Source: an uncultured Eubacteriales bacterium | Lineage (GTDB): Bacteria > Bacillota > Clostridia > Oscillospirales > Oscillospiraceae | Direction: 5' to 3' | Assembly: GCA_900079765.1 (NCBI GenBank) | Contig: LT599017.1 | Location: 1,428,278 to 1,492,277, forward strand | Length of the DNA: 64,000 bases | Part shown: one piece after another, positions 29,583-37,236 of the stretch | Layout of the letters: the number at the start of each line of letters is the position of its first letter | Position numbering within the stretch: the first letter of the stretch is position 1 | The notes under the pieces: model-generated | The model's input: only the letters and a program-made list of their open reading frames with translations | What the model was told of the DNA's origin: nothing | Database searches by the model: none | Translations under genes and position numbers: made by a program

Positions 29583-30449
29583 ATGGATTGGCTTGGACAA
29601 CTAAATGATGCGCTGCGGTACATTGAAGAGCATTTGGAGGGAGAAATCGACCTGGAGCAGACGGCGAAAATTGCCTGCTGCTCGGCGTTCCATTTTCAGC
29701 GCATGTTTTCGTATATGGCCGGGGTTCCGTTGGCGGAATATATCCGCAGGCGGCGCATGACCAAGGCGGCGTTTGATTTGCAGAACACCGAGGATAAGGT
29801 TATTGACGTCGCGCTGAAATACGGTTATGACTCTCCAACCGCTTTCAACCGCGCTTTTCAAAGCGTACACGGCGTCTCTCCCTCTGCCGCCCGGCAAGAA
29901 GGGGTTGTTCTAAAGGCCTACCATCCCATTAGCTTCAAAATTTCCATACGAGGTGAAGCTGAAATGAATTACCGTATTGAACATCACAACGCATTCCGCA
30001 TTGTCGGCCCAAGGATGTCTTGCCCGTGGTCACCGGAAAAGCAGGAGGGGTTTGCCCTTGTTCCGAAGTTCTGGGGCGAGCAGTATCAGAAGGGTACTAT
30101 TCCAACTCTCTGTGGGATCATGAATGGGCAGCCTATGGGCGTGCTGGGGGTCAGTGTGGGTAACTGGCAGACTGCCGGGAGCTTTGACTACTTCATTGCT
30201 GTTGCCAGCGACCGGCCGATACCGGAAGGCATGGCCGAATATGAGGTTCCTGCCTGCGCCTGGGCTATTTTCGAATGTAAAGGGCCGATGCCTCACTCCA
30301 TTCAGTCCATGCAGCAGCGTATCATGACGGAATGGCTGCCCAACAGCGGATATCAATATGCCGACGCGCCCGATATCGAGCAGTATACCGACGGCGACCA
30401 GAGCAGCGAGGACTATGTCTGCTATATCTGGCTGCCGGTGAAAAAATAA
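29583..30449 (+). CDS. AraC-family regulator with GyrI-like effector domain
   Basis: This 288-residue protein has two HTH modules at residues 10-105 (LEQTAKIACCSAFHFQRMFS and IDVALKYGYDSPTAFNRAF) and a GyrI-like ligand-binding domain from about 120 (YRIEHHNAFRIVGPRMSCPW ... AWAIFECKGPMPHSI). Such Rob/SoxS-like one-component regulators respond to small hydrophobic molecules. It lies 130 bases downstream of the GyrI-GNAT pair; ATG at 29583 has a weak GGGATGATGG upstream region. No transporter is next to it, so the inducer is not indicated. Confidence 0.9.
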   Translation: MDWLGQLNDALRYIEEHLEGEIDLEQTAKIACCSAFHFQRMFSYMAGVPLAEYIRRRRMTKAAFDLQNTEDKVIDVALKYGYDSPTAFNRAFQSVHGVSPSAARQEGVVLKAYHPISFKISIRGEAEMNYRIEHHNAFRIVGPRMSCPWSPEKQEGFALVPKFWGEQYQKGTIPTLCGIMNGQPMGVLGVSVGNWQTAGSFDYFIAVASDRPIPEGMAEYEVPACAWAIFECKGPMPHSIQSMQQRIMTEWLPNSGYQYADAPDIEQYTDGDQSSEDYVCYIWLPVKK

Positions 30450-30472
30450 AGCACCACCCACTTGCGCAATCA

Positions 30473-30510
30473 AACAGGGCCGCGGCGCGTTTATGCGCTG
30501 CGGCCCTGTT
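30473..30510. terminator. Bidirectional hairpin between convergent genes
   Basis: AACAGGGCCGC-GCGC pairs with GCGC-GCGGCCCTGTT around GTTTAT. It sits between the AraC gene and the YoaP-like gene that point at each other. T runs are short on both sides. Confidence 0.65.
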
Positions 30511-30522
30511 CCTCATCCATTG

Positions 30523-31284
30523 CTAAAACCCGTTCTGATCAAGAAATTTTTCAAATTTCGTCGGGCTCAAAATCTCGTTGGTCACAAACTTGCCGTTATA
30601 ATAGAAACTGTAGGTCGTAAACGGCGTAGGGGCCGACTGTGCCTGCCCGGTGGTCTCGATCTTGTGGACGCTGATCTCCGCGCCCCGCTCTTTGGCAAGG
30701 CCCACAATGATCGGCACATATTTGTCCGTGTGAGGACACTGGTTGGTGTAGTACAGCACCATGCCCGTTTCCTCGGTTTTGCCCTGTTTTGCACAGCCTT
30801 TGAACCTTGGAACCGGCGCGTCCCCAGTTAATGGAAGGTAGTAGAGCACAAAAAAGGGACTGGCGGCGTCGGCGGCTGAAAAGCCCTTGTATTTCAGATA
30901 ATCCGGGTCGGACAGAAAGGGGCGCTTTTTCTCCGAGGCGACAGCGGTGAGTCCGCAGCAGCCCTTGGATTTGGCGTCCTGAATGCACGCCTCCAGCAGA
31001 CAGTTGGCGTAGCCCTTGCCCTTATACTGCCCCGACACCCAAAAGCAGTTGATGTGCATATACCCCGGCGCGTCGATGGGACACCATGCCTGCTCCGCGG
31101 GAATGTACTCAATGAATACCTTGCCCCGAACGTCCAGCTTCTGAAACATAAGACCGTCCGCAAAGCGCGCGCTCATCCACGCCTTTTTGGAGGATACGCA
31201 GGTCTCGCCCTTCTTGTCGGAGATGGCGCAGCAGATGTGCTCGCGGTCAATGTTTTCCGCCGTTACAGTTATGATGCGCTCCAT
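30523..31284 (-). CDS. GNAT-YoaP fusion-type acetyltransferase
   Basis: From ATG 31284 the 253-residue protein begins ERIITVTAENIDREHICCAI, as in YoaP homologs. The GNAT fold contains VSGQYKGKGYANCLLEAC (motif A) and the C-terminal YoaP-like domain carries YYTNQCPHTDKYVP and the region EISVHKIETT. Its substrate is unknown. It starts two bases after the DUF3788 stop, so the two genes are coupled. Confidence 0.85.
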   Translation of the reverse strand: MERIITVTAENIDREHICCAISDKKGETCVSSKKAWMSARFADGLMFQKLDVRGKVFIEYIPAEQAWCPIDAPGYMHINCFWVSGQYKGKGYANCLLEACIQDAKSKGCCGLTAVASEKKRPFLSDPDYLKYKGFSAADAASPFFVLYYLPLTGDAPVPRFKGCAKQGKTEETGMVLYYTNQCPHTDKYVPIIVGLAKERGAEISVHKIETTGQAQSAPTPFTTYSFYYNGKFVTNEILSPTKFEKFLDQNGF

Positions 31285-31286
31285 CG

Positions 31287-31721
31287 CTATGCCTTCTTTT
31301 TTATCTTCCTGCGGATCTGAATCAGGCGCTTTACGTCCTCCAGGATTGTTTCGTTGGTTACGAAGACCATCAGCCACCGGCCCATTGCGCTGAAAGCGGT
31401 TTTGGAAAACAGCTTCTGCGTATAATCACCGCACAGCGGCATCATAAGCTCGGTCTCGGCCTGCTCCTTCTCGCCGATCACGACCAGCGCAATGAAGAAC
31501 CCCTCCATCGGGTAGAGGGTGCAGAGGGAGCGGCCGCCCTTCTGATATTTCACATTCCAACCCGGCTGACCGGAACAGCTGCTGTAGCTGTAGCTTGGCT
31601 GGACCTCGTAATTCGCCTCCAGAAAGCGATTTATCTCAGCCCAGAGGGGATTATTAATATACGCCGCGATTTCAGCGGCGCTGGGCTGTCTGTCCGGCCC
31701 GTAAAGCTTTATCCATTCCAT
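31287..31721 (-). CDS. DUF3788 family protein
   Basis: The 144-residue protein (MEWIKLYGPDRQPSAAEIAA, then WNVKYQKGGRSLCTLYP and EGFFIALVVIG) fits DUF3788, a small family common in gut Clostridia and Bacteroidetes and often beside YoaP or acetyltransferase genes. Function unknown. ATG 31721 has AGGAG eight bases upstream; a GTG at 31730 overlaps that ribosome site and is unlikely. Confidence 0.8.
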   Translation of the reverse strand: MEWIKLYGPDRQPSAAEIAAYINNPLWAEINRFLEANYEVQPSYSYSSCSGQPGWNVKYQKGGRSLCTLYPMEGFFIALVVIGEKEQAETELMMPLCGDYTQKLFSKTAFSAMGRWLMVFVTNETILEDVKRLIQIRRKIKKKA

Positions 31722-31905
31722 CCTTATCACTCCTGTATATATTGTTTGAGGCCGGGGATCCGTATGTAGAGCCCGGTCGCCGGTTTATTATAAGCCTAAT
31801 AGGCAAGTCAGCAGAATCAATACCATACACATATAATGGATAATATGCTATCTAAAAAAATATTTGGATATCATGATTTAAACACATTTAAAGATATTAA
31901 ATACA

Positions 31906-33642
31906 TCAAACGGTTGCTCCCACCAAAGGAATATTTGCTCTTTCAGTTGTACTTGCAATTTGCATAATTTTATCAATCAATTCTGGCCCTTTTGCAACTT
32001 TTCCATCTCCGCCAAGAGCATCATATTCTGCAAAAACCTGTATTGCAGAGTCGAGTATGTCTTCATCGGAAAGGTATTCTAAATTGATTTCTTTTATTGC
32101 TTTTGGTGTTATGTTTGTCGTTTCAAGTTTTTTTGCCACTACACATAGCAGAACATAAAATAAAATATCATTCTTTTGCGCTTGTGTGAATTCATTGGAC
32201 TTTTTAAGGCAGTGTTCCACTTTCTTACCCAAGTAGGCAGATTTATAAAAAACATCTAGGTCTTGATTTTCAATAAAGAGTCTTTCATATGTTTCGTCCT
32301 GCGCAATCACGGTAGAAGGACGAGCTCGTGCATAATTTGGCTTTTGTAAAATTAACGAAATTAAACACTGCGCTAAAAACGATACGCTAACAATGTCAGA
32401 GCTTTTTTTGCCTTGATTTTTATAGTAGTTTTTTCTTCGGTCATAATAAAGCCCACGCCCTTTAAAAAACAATTCTATTTGACGATGAATAGGGTCATTC
32501 GCTCGCAGAGAAGATCTAGGTATATTTGTCTGATTATTTGTAGCTAAGATTATCCGATCTCTTGACTCCTCGCTTTCAGGAACGATTATGCGAACAAGTA
32601 TGTTTCTTGTCTCAAGATTAATATTATTAGGATAAGAATGAAAATAGTTAAATATCTCGTTAGAAGTCTGAAGCCCATTTACAATTTCCGGCTCTGTTAA
32701 AATCAGTTCTTTTGTTGTAACTGGAATGGCTTCATTTGTTAATATAGTTATGCCATTATTAAGCCACCAAAAATCTTCAACAGTTGGTGCTTCTAGAGAT
32801 GCTTGGATATCTTGATTAACAGCGTTGTGTCCCTGATAGTCTCTTACATTTGCTTCAAATATGTATTTACGCAAATCACCATGCTCATCAGTTATAAATC
32901 GATAATACTTCCCAAGATTTACAAGGGTAACGTAATCATGATGATTTCCTATATTAATTGGCGGCTCTGTTAACGAAATTTGAATTTTCTGCTCCGGTTG
33001 AGCCTGTGCTGCCGATAAAATTCTATCAGCTCCCCAGAAATCTATGCTTACAGAAGTTTTAGGGCTTGGAAAGAGCTCAAGAGTTTTTGTTCTTAACTCA
33101 TCGGCTTGAGATTGGACATTTGGATGAACTTCGGTAGCAAATGTTGTATAGAAAAAACGTATATTTAGTTTGGGGGTTCTTCGTAGTAATTTAACGTATA
33201 AGTTGCGAAAGAGGGAAAACGCAGAACGCAAGTCTTCGTTATAGCGTCCAATAAATTCCGTATCATCTACACCTATCTCCATCAAGTTTTCAGTTGTCGT
33301 TTTCCATTTCATAATTGCGTCTTCGCCAAAGGAATTCTCTCTTTTAGCCTGAATAATAATGAAATCTATGGTGGCATCTTTGCTTGTCGATATATCATTA
33401 ACGATATCTTCGGTCATTAAGACTCCATCTAAAAGCACATATATGGAGTCACATCCTCCATCGTTTCCAGCCCCAAGAACCCCACTTTCAACTTCTTCGT
33501 CACTTAAATCAAAAACTTTCATTACTTGTTCAGCCCCAAATTTCTCAAAGAAAGCACCCTCGTCTGTATAGGCAGAATTATCTTGATACTCTTGCATGAA
33601 CAATTCGTGAAGAATACGCTGGCTATTGGTGGTTAATTTCAT
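31906..33642 (-). CDS. AIPR family abortive-infection protein
   Basis: From ATG 33642 (AAGGAGC upstream) the protein is 578 residues. It shows the AIPR-type order: an N-terminal region with FIIIQAKRENSFGEDA, resembling a restriction-endonuclease-like core (Q-x-K), followed by the AIPR domain with FWWLNNGITILTNE, EPEIVNGLQTSNEIF and ILVRIIVPESEESRDRIILATNNQT. AIPR proteins act in phage abortive infection; the QAK motif suggests nuclease activity. The gene is markedly AT-rich compared with its neighbours, stands alone, and lies next to a tRNA fragment, so it was probably acquired. Confidence 0.88.
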   Translation of the reverse strand: MKLTTNSQRILHELFMQEYQDNSAYTDEGAFFEKFGAEQVMKVFDLSDEEVESGVLGAGNDGGCDSIYVLLDGVLMTEDIVNDISTSKDATIDFIIIQAKRENSFGEDAIMKWKTTTENLMEIGVDDTEFIGRYNEDLRSAFSLFRNLYVKLLRRTPKLNIRFFYTTFATEVHPNVQSQADELRTKTLELFPSPKTSVSIDFWGADRILSAAQAQPEQKIQISLTEPPINIGNHHDYVTLVNLGKYYRFITDEHGDLRKYIFEANVRDYQGHNAVNQDIQASLEAPTVEDFWWLNNGITILTNEAIPVTTKELILTEPEIVNGLQTSNEIFNYFHSYPNNINLETRNILVRIIVPESEESRDRIILATNNQTNIPRSSLRANDPIHRQIELFFKGRGLYYDRRKNYYKNQGKKSSDIVSVSFLAQCLISLILQKPNYARARPSTVIAQDETYERLFIENQDLDVFYKSAYLGKKVEHCLKKSNEFTQAQKNDILFYVLLCVVAKKLETTNITPKAIKEINLEYLSDEDILDSAIQVFAEYDALGGDGKVAKGPELIDKIMQIASTTERANIPLVGATV

Positions 33643-34083
33643 AGTTAATGCTCCTTTTCGTGTCACAAAAGATTTAGAGTAAACAAAAACAACACAAGCC
33701 GGAAAAATCGTTTTAATGTATTCTTGCTATTACAAATAGCCATGCTAACTGCGCATAATAAGCCACTTTGTAAACGTCCTATTATTGCTATTATATCCCC
33801 AAACAAAATCCGCGCTAAGAGATATCTCTTAGCGCGGCAAACCGTGCGTAGCTACAGACCATAGCCTGCCGTTGTCTAATTATACCAGTTTGTTGTATAT
33901 ATTGCAATAAAGAGAGCATGGCTGTCAATATATAATTTATATCCCCGATTTATGGTGCCAGCACTGTTTTGGTTACATTACATTCATAAAGAATGCATGA
34001 TTAATTATGCTCATACTGCTGCGGCGCCATTAGCCGTGGCAACCATCGGCGCCACTCTCCCAATTTCGGACAGGCGATAAGAA
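33643..34083. other. AT-rich spacer upstream of AIPR, with a perfect palindrome
   Basis: No gene is supported in this stretch. At 33810-33837 there is a perfect 28-base palindrome (CCGCGCTAAGAGAT and its complement) with no loop. It could be an operator or, on the minus strand, a terminator followed by ATTTTG. It lies 168 bases before the AIPR start. Confidence 0.5.
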
Positions 34084-34128
34084 AGAAGAACCCCCTTGGA
34101 AACGCTATGTTTCCAAGGGGGTTCTTCT
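34084..34128 (-). terminator. Strong hairpin after the tRNA fragment
   Basis: A 20-bp perfect stem (34084-34103 and 34109-34128, containing AACCCCCTTGG) with loop GCTAT directly follows the CCA end of the tRNA-Ser fragment on the minus strand, as in a genuine tRNA transcription unit. Confidence 0.85.
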
Positions 34129-34183
34129 GGCGGACAGGGTGGGATTCGAACCCACGTGACGTTTCCGTCAAACTGATTTCGAG
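34128..34183 (-). tRNA. 3' fragment of tRNA-Ser(CGA), 5' half missing
   Basis: On the minus strand the sequence runs CTCGAAATCAG (anticodon loop with CGA), a long variable arm (TTTGACGGAAACGTCAC), a T arm GTGGGTTCGAATCCCAC and an acceptor end CCTGTCCGCCA. The long variable arm and CGA anticodon indicate serine. The D arm and 5' acceptor strand are absent: upstream bases (GGGTTCA) do not pair with the anticodon stem. A 3' half with its terminator is what integration into, or imprecise excision from, a tRNA gene leaves behind. Confidence 0.8.
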
Positions 34184-34438
34184 TGAACCCGCCGATCTGG
34201 AAGATAGCTCCCTTTAGCGGAAAGTAGAACAACTTAAAAACCCTTGAAATCACGCGATTTTGAACAACTTTTTGATTTTCCCTGAAATTACCAGGGGTTC
34301 GACTAAAGTCCCAAAAGGAGCTGTTTTTTGCCGTTTTGGATAGAACTCGGATAGAACTTACGAAGCGTCTATCCCCCACATCATACAAATCTGTTTTCGC
34401 CGCTTGCTGTTGACAATACATGAAAGCGAGGAAAGCAG

Positions 34439-35017
34439 ATGAACATTAGTGAATTTATCCGTTCCGAGAGCGACCGCTACCCGGAGCATATAACCCAAAA
34501 AGAAATGGCGACCTTGCTGGGTATTTGTAAATCCAAAGCCTATGCTATTCAAAGGCAAGGACATGTCCCCTTTGAGTATATAAACACAGCCGAAGGACGC
34601 AGGCAACAAATAAAAACAGCCGATATATTGCGGTATCAGTATGAAAAAATACGCTTCAATAGCACGGATGAAGAGTTTACCGCCCTGCTACGTCCCTACT
34701 TTGAAGAAAAGCTAAAGGCATACCCGCAATTACTATTTGTTACCGATGTGCGGAGATTCACGGGCTATGTGAAAACTACGGTCAATAATTGGATTGATCG
34801 GAAACTATTAAAAGCACTCTGCTATAAAACTCAAAGAATCAAGTCCCCACAGCTCGGCAGAGGAACAGTTATAACAAAAGAAGCGTTTATTGCCTTTCTG
34901 ATAAGCCCATATTATCGGAACATCAGGCGTAAATCTTCATTACATAAAGAGCAGGCAAAAGACTGTGAAACGCTCTTTACGTCCCTACTGGTAAAGGGGG
35001 ATGTTTCAAATGGCTGA
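34439..35017 (+). CDS. HTH / excisionase-like DNA-binding protein
   Basis: This 192-residue basic protein begins NISEFIRSESDRYPEHITQKEMATLLGICKSKAYAIQ, a MerR/excisionase-like helix-turn-helix, and contains a second copy of a similar unit (VTDVRRFTGYVKTTVNNWIDRKLLKAL). It resembles mobile-element regulators but I do not recognise a named family. ATG 34439 follows GAGGAAAGCAG. Its end overlaps the next gene by a few bases; the second gene is a paralog. Confidence 0.6.
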   Translation: MNISEFIRSESDRYPEHITQKEMATLLGICKSKAYAIQRQGHVPFEYINTAEGRRQQIKTADILRYQYEKIRFNSTDEEFTALLRPYFEEKLKAYPQLLFVTDVRRFTGYVKTTVNNWIDRKLLKALCYKTQRIKSPQLGRGTVITKEAFIAFLISPYYRNIRRKSSLHKEQAKDCETLFTSLLVKGDVSNG

Positions 35018-35558
35018 TTATAGCTTTTTGGAAAAAGACTACCCTAAAACGGTGAGCAAAGACCGATTTTATCGGTTGTGCCATATTAGCAAAAATACGG
35101 CAAAATATTATCTCGACAACAGCTTTATTCCTTGTGTTGATACGAAAAAAAAGACACGCCGATACACCATTAAAATGAAAGACATTATTGCGTTTCTGGA
35201 GGACAGAGACGCGAATCCGTCAAAATACTATCTGCCAAAACATTTTGATAATCCGTTTTTGCCGAGAGAACAGCGACGGTATAAAAAAGCGCCGCGTAAC
35301 GGACGATACAAGGATTGCTACAAGCTCAAATCAATCAGAGAAGTCCCCGACTATCAGAAGTATTTGAGCCAACAGTTTAAGGAATACCCGGACATGATGA
35401 CAACACAGCAGATACGGCAGATTACAGGCCATTCAATTACTGTCATTATCTCATGGTGCAAGGACAAAAAGGTGCGTTTCATTTTTCAAGGGGCTATGTA
35501 TCACATATAGAAGCAGAGCATTATCAGCTATCTGTATGAGCGAGAAATGCAAAATTGA
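35010..35558 (+). pseudogene. HTH protein paralog with in-frame TAG
   Basis: ATG 35010 (AAAGGGGG nine bases upstream) opens a frame homologous in layout to the preceding gene: DYSFLEKDYPKTVSKDRFYRLCHISKNTAKYYL, then MTTQQIRQITGHSITVIISWCKDKKVRFI. It stops at TAG 35508-35510 after 166 codons. Reading past that TAG gives KQSIISYLYEREMQN and a TGA at 35558, which aligns with the KEAFIAFLISPYY end of the upstream paralog. So the gene has probably lost its last 15 residues to a nonsense change, or the TAG is suppressed. The first 166 residues may still fold. Confidence 0.65.
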
Positions 35559-35769
35559 CAATATAATTACAAGTTTTTCCTTCTCCATATATAGTTAAAG
35601 TTCAAGGTGGGATCATCCTATGAAAAAGAAGTAATTTTGCCTACCCAAAGGTATATAATACACAGCCTGGATGATCTCAAAACCAAGCCGCACAGCGAAG
35701 AGAATAGGCCAACGCGGCGAAAGATTCTCTGTTGGCAGGTATGTAGTAAAATGAAAAGTTTGAAGGGCG

Positions 35770-35812
35770 AAAACCGTTTGTTCTTTTAAGTGAAGAGTAA
35801 ACGGTTTTTCTC
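35770..35812 (+). terminator. Terminator-like hairpin
   Basis: AAAACCGTTT (35770-35779) and AAACGGTTTT (35799-35808) flank an 18-base loop and are followed by TCTCTTTAT. It is the probable end of the HTH gene pair. The 60-codon frame across it has no support. Confidence 0.6.
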
Positions 35813-35924
35813 TTTATCTATATTATTTGCATCTTTGCTGCTTCCTGCCTCAAGCAGAATAAGGGTATTTTAAAACAAAAGGAGCCGATAGCACGGATAA
35901 GGACAAACTATTGGTGACTTTGAG

Positions 35925-36114
35925 TGCCATTCAAGCGCCCCTGAGATTTGGGGTGGTTTACTGTATAGCTGGCGCTCCCAGCTGAGCTATACCCCCATAT
36001 GATAGAAAAAATATTGCGTTTTTAATGCCATTCGTTCGCACACATTATTGGGGGTAGTTTACTGTAGCGCTGGCGCTCCCGGAGTGTACGGTAAGCCACC
36101 CCCGAAAACGAAAT
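35925..36114. repeat. Two related hairpin units of about 100 bp
   Basis: Unit A (35925-36000) and unit B (36026-36114) both begin TGCCATTC and share G(G/T)(A/T)GTTTACTGTA..GCTGGCGCTCCC about 30 bases on, followed by CCCCC. Each folds on itself: in A TATAGCT pairs with AGCTATA; in B GGGGGT..TTAC pairs with GTAA..ACCCCC. The offset is 101 bases. They are noncoding and lie between the HTH pseudogene and the LytTR operon. Nature unknown. Confidence 0.7.
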
Positions 36115-36279
36115 GTTTTTATGGGTGGTTCTTTTTGACCGTAGCCGGAAACTCTTGATAATTCAGGGGTTTTGAAAAACACTCCTCCAACCGAATGGCA
36201 TTGACACCAACTAAAACGATGCGTTAGTCCCTGTTCTATTTCTATAATTTAGAAGAAATTACATTATTGATTCTATGGG

Positions 36280-36338
36280 CGACTGAATGGCATTGAAAAG
36301 GCGCTCCAATGGCACTACCCCCCCGACTGAATGGCATT
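36280..36338. promoter_or_regulatory. Three AATGGCA repeats with 22-bp period, candidate LytTR sites
   Basis: AATGGCA occurs at 36286, 36308 and 36330, exactly 22 bases apart; the outer two are inside an identical 15-mer (CGACTGAATGGCATT). Read on the minus strand, TGCCATTCAG approximates the LytTR consensus [TA][AC][CA]GTTN[AG][TG], and 20-22 bp spacing is what LytTR dimers need. A fourth copy is at 36194 and two inverted copies start the hairpin units. They lie about 100 bases upstream of the regulator's own promoter. Confidence 0.5.
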
Positions 36339-36437
36339 ATACTGCCACGGTTTTCAAATACAGTTAATGGGGAATTCCAGCATTTTGCATGTTACCATTG
36401 TTTCTGAAAGAAATAAAAATGTAAATCCATTGATTCC

Positions 36438-36466
36438 TCGACAAGTTTTATGGAGAATGATAAAAT
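36438..36466 (+). promoter_or_regulatory. Promoter of the first LytTR-GHKL operon
   Basis: TCGACA (36438-36443), 17-base spacer, TAAAAT (36461-36466). The same elements with much of the spacer (AGTTTT..GG....TGA) recur at 46685-46713 before the second operon. Confidence 0.8.
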
Positions 36467-36498
36467 AAATCCAAGTATCGGAGAAGGGAGGCAGAAAC

Positions 36499-37236
36499 AT
36501 GCTGCGTATTGCTATCTGCGATGACCAGCCGAAAGAGCTGGAAATCATCGGCGAATATATAACAGAATATCTTGGCACTCATACAGTGGAAGCCGAAACA
36601 AAAGTATTCTCCCATCCGGATGCGCTGCTGACCACCATTGAAGGGGAAAGCTTTCATTTGTACATACTGGATATTGTTATGCCTATGGTCAGTGGCATTG
36701 AACTTGGCAAGGAAATACGCCGTCTCGACCGTGAAGCGCAAATTATTTACGTTACAACCGAGCCACAGTTTGCTTTGCAGGCATATGCCGCAAGTCCCAT
36801 CAACTATCTTGTGAAGCCAATTAATAAGGAACGGCTGTTTGACACGCTGACACTCGCCATCGCTAAAGCAGACCTTGCGGAAGATCAGACCTTTGCTGTC
36901 AAGACAGCTGATAGTCTCAGGGTGATAAAGCTGGCAGAGATTATCTGCTGTGAATACCGAAATCATGCGGTTGCTTTCAGCTTGGCAAACGGCGAAGAAA
37001 TATCCAGCCGCACCTTTCGTGAGAATTTTTCAGAATACTGTACATCTATTTTGAGGGATAGGCACTTTCTGCAATGCCACACCTCGTTTATTATCAATCT
37101 GCGCCGGGTGGAGCGCTTCGCCAAGGATAGCTTCACCTTATATGGCGGCAGGATTGTGCCGATTGCGGCAAAGCAATACCCTGCGGTAAGAGATGCCTAT
37201 ATGGATTACCTGATGGCAAAGGAGGTGTGCAAATGA
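36499..37236 (+). CDS. LytTR-family response regulator (cassette 1)
   Basis: The 245-residue protein has a receiver domain (LRIAICDDQPKELEIIGEY; phosphoacceptor Asp58 in LYILDIVMPM; Lys in YLVKPINKE) and a LytTR DNA-binding domain from about residue 140 (LRVIKLAEIICCEYRNHAV ... FLQCHTSFIINLRRVERF). This is the AgrA/VirR/ComE type that binds paired 9-bp direct repeats. ATG 36499 follows GGGAGGCAG. Its stop overlaps the kinase ATG by four bases. It probably controls the surface-protein genes downstream and perhaps itself, since LytTR-like repeats lie upstream. Confidence 0.92.
   Translation: MLRIAICDDQPKELEIIGEYITEYLGTHTVEAETKVFSHPDALLTTIEGESFHLYILDIVMPMVSGIELGKEIRRLDREAQIIYVTTEPQFALQAYAASPINYLVKPINKERLFDTLTLAIAKADLAEDQTFAVKTADSLRVIKLAEIICCEYRNHAVAFSLANGEEISSRTFRENFSEYCTSILRDRHFLQCHTSFIINLRRVERFAKDSFTLYGGRIVPIAAKQYPAVRDAYMDYLMAKEVCK

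Noticed and set aside
35607-35789. A 60-codon frame on the plus strand
   Set aside because: No ribosome site at its start, it runs into a terminator hairpin and shows no similarity that I can see.
36280-36338. CRISPR array
   Set aside because: The 22-bp repeats are short, only three, with no constant long repeat plus unique spacers and no cas genes in the window.
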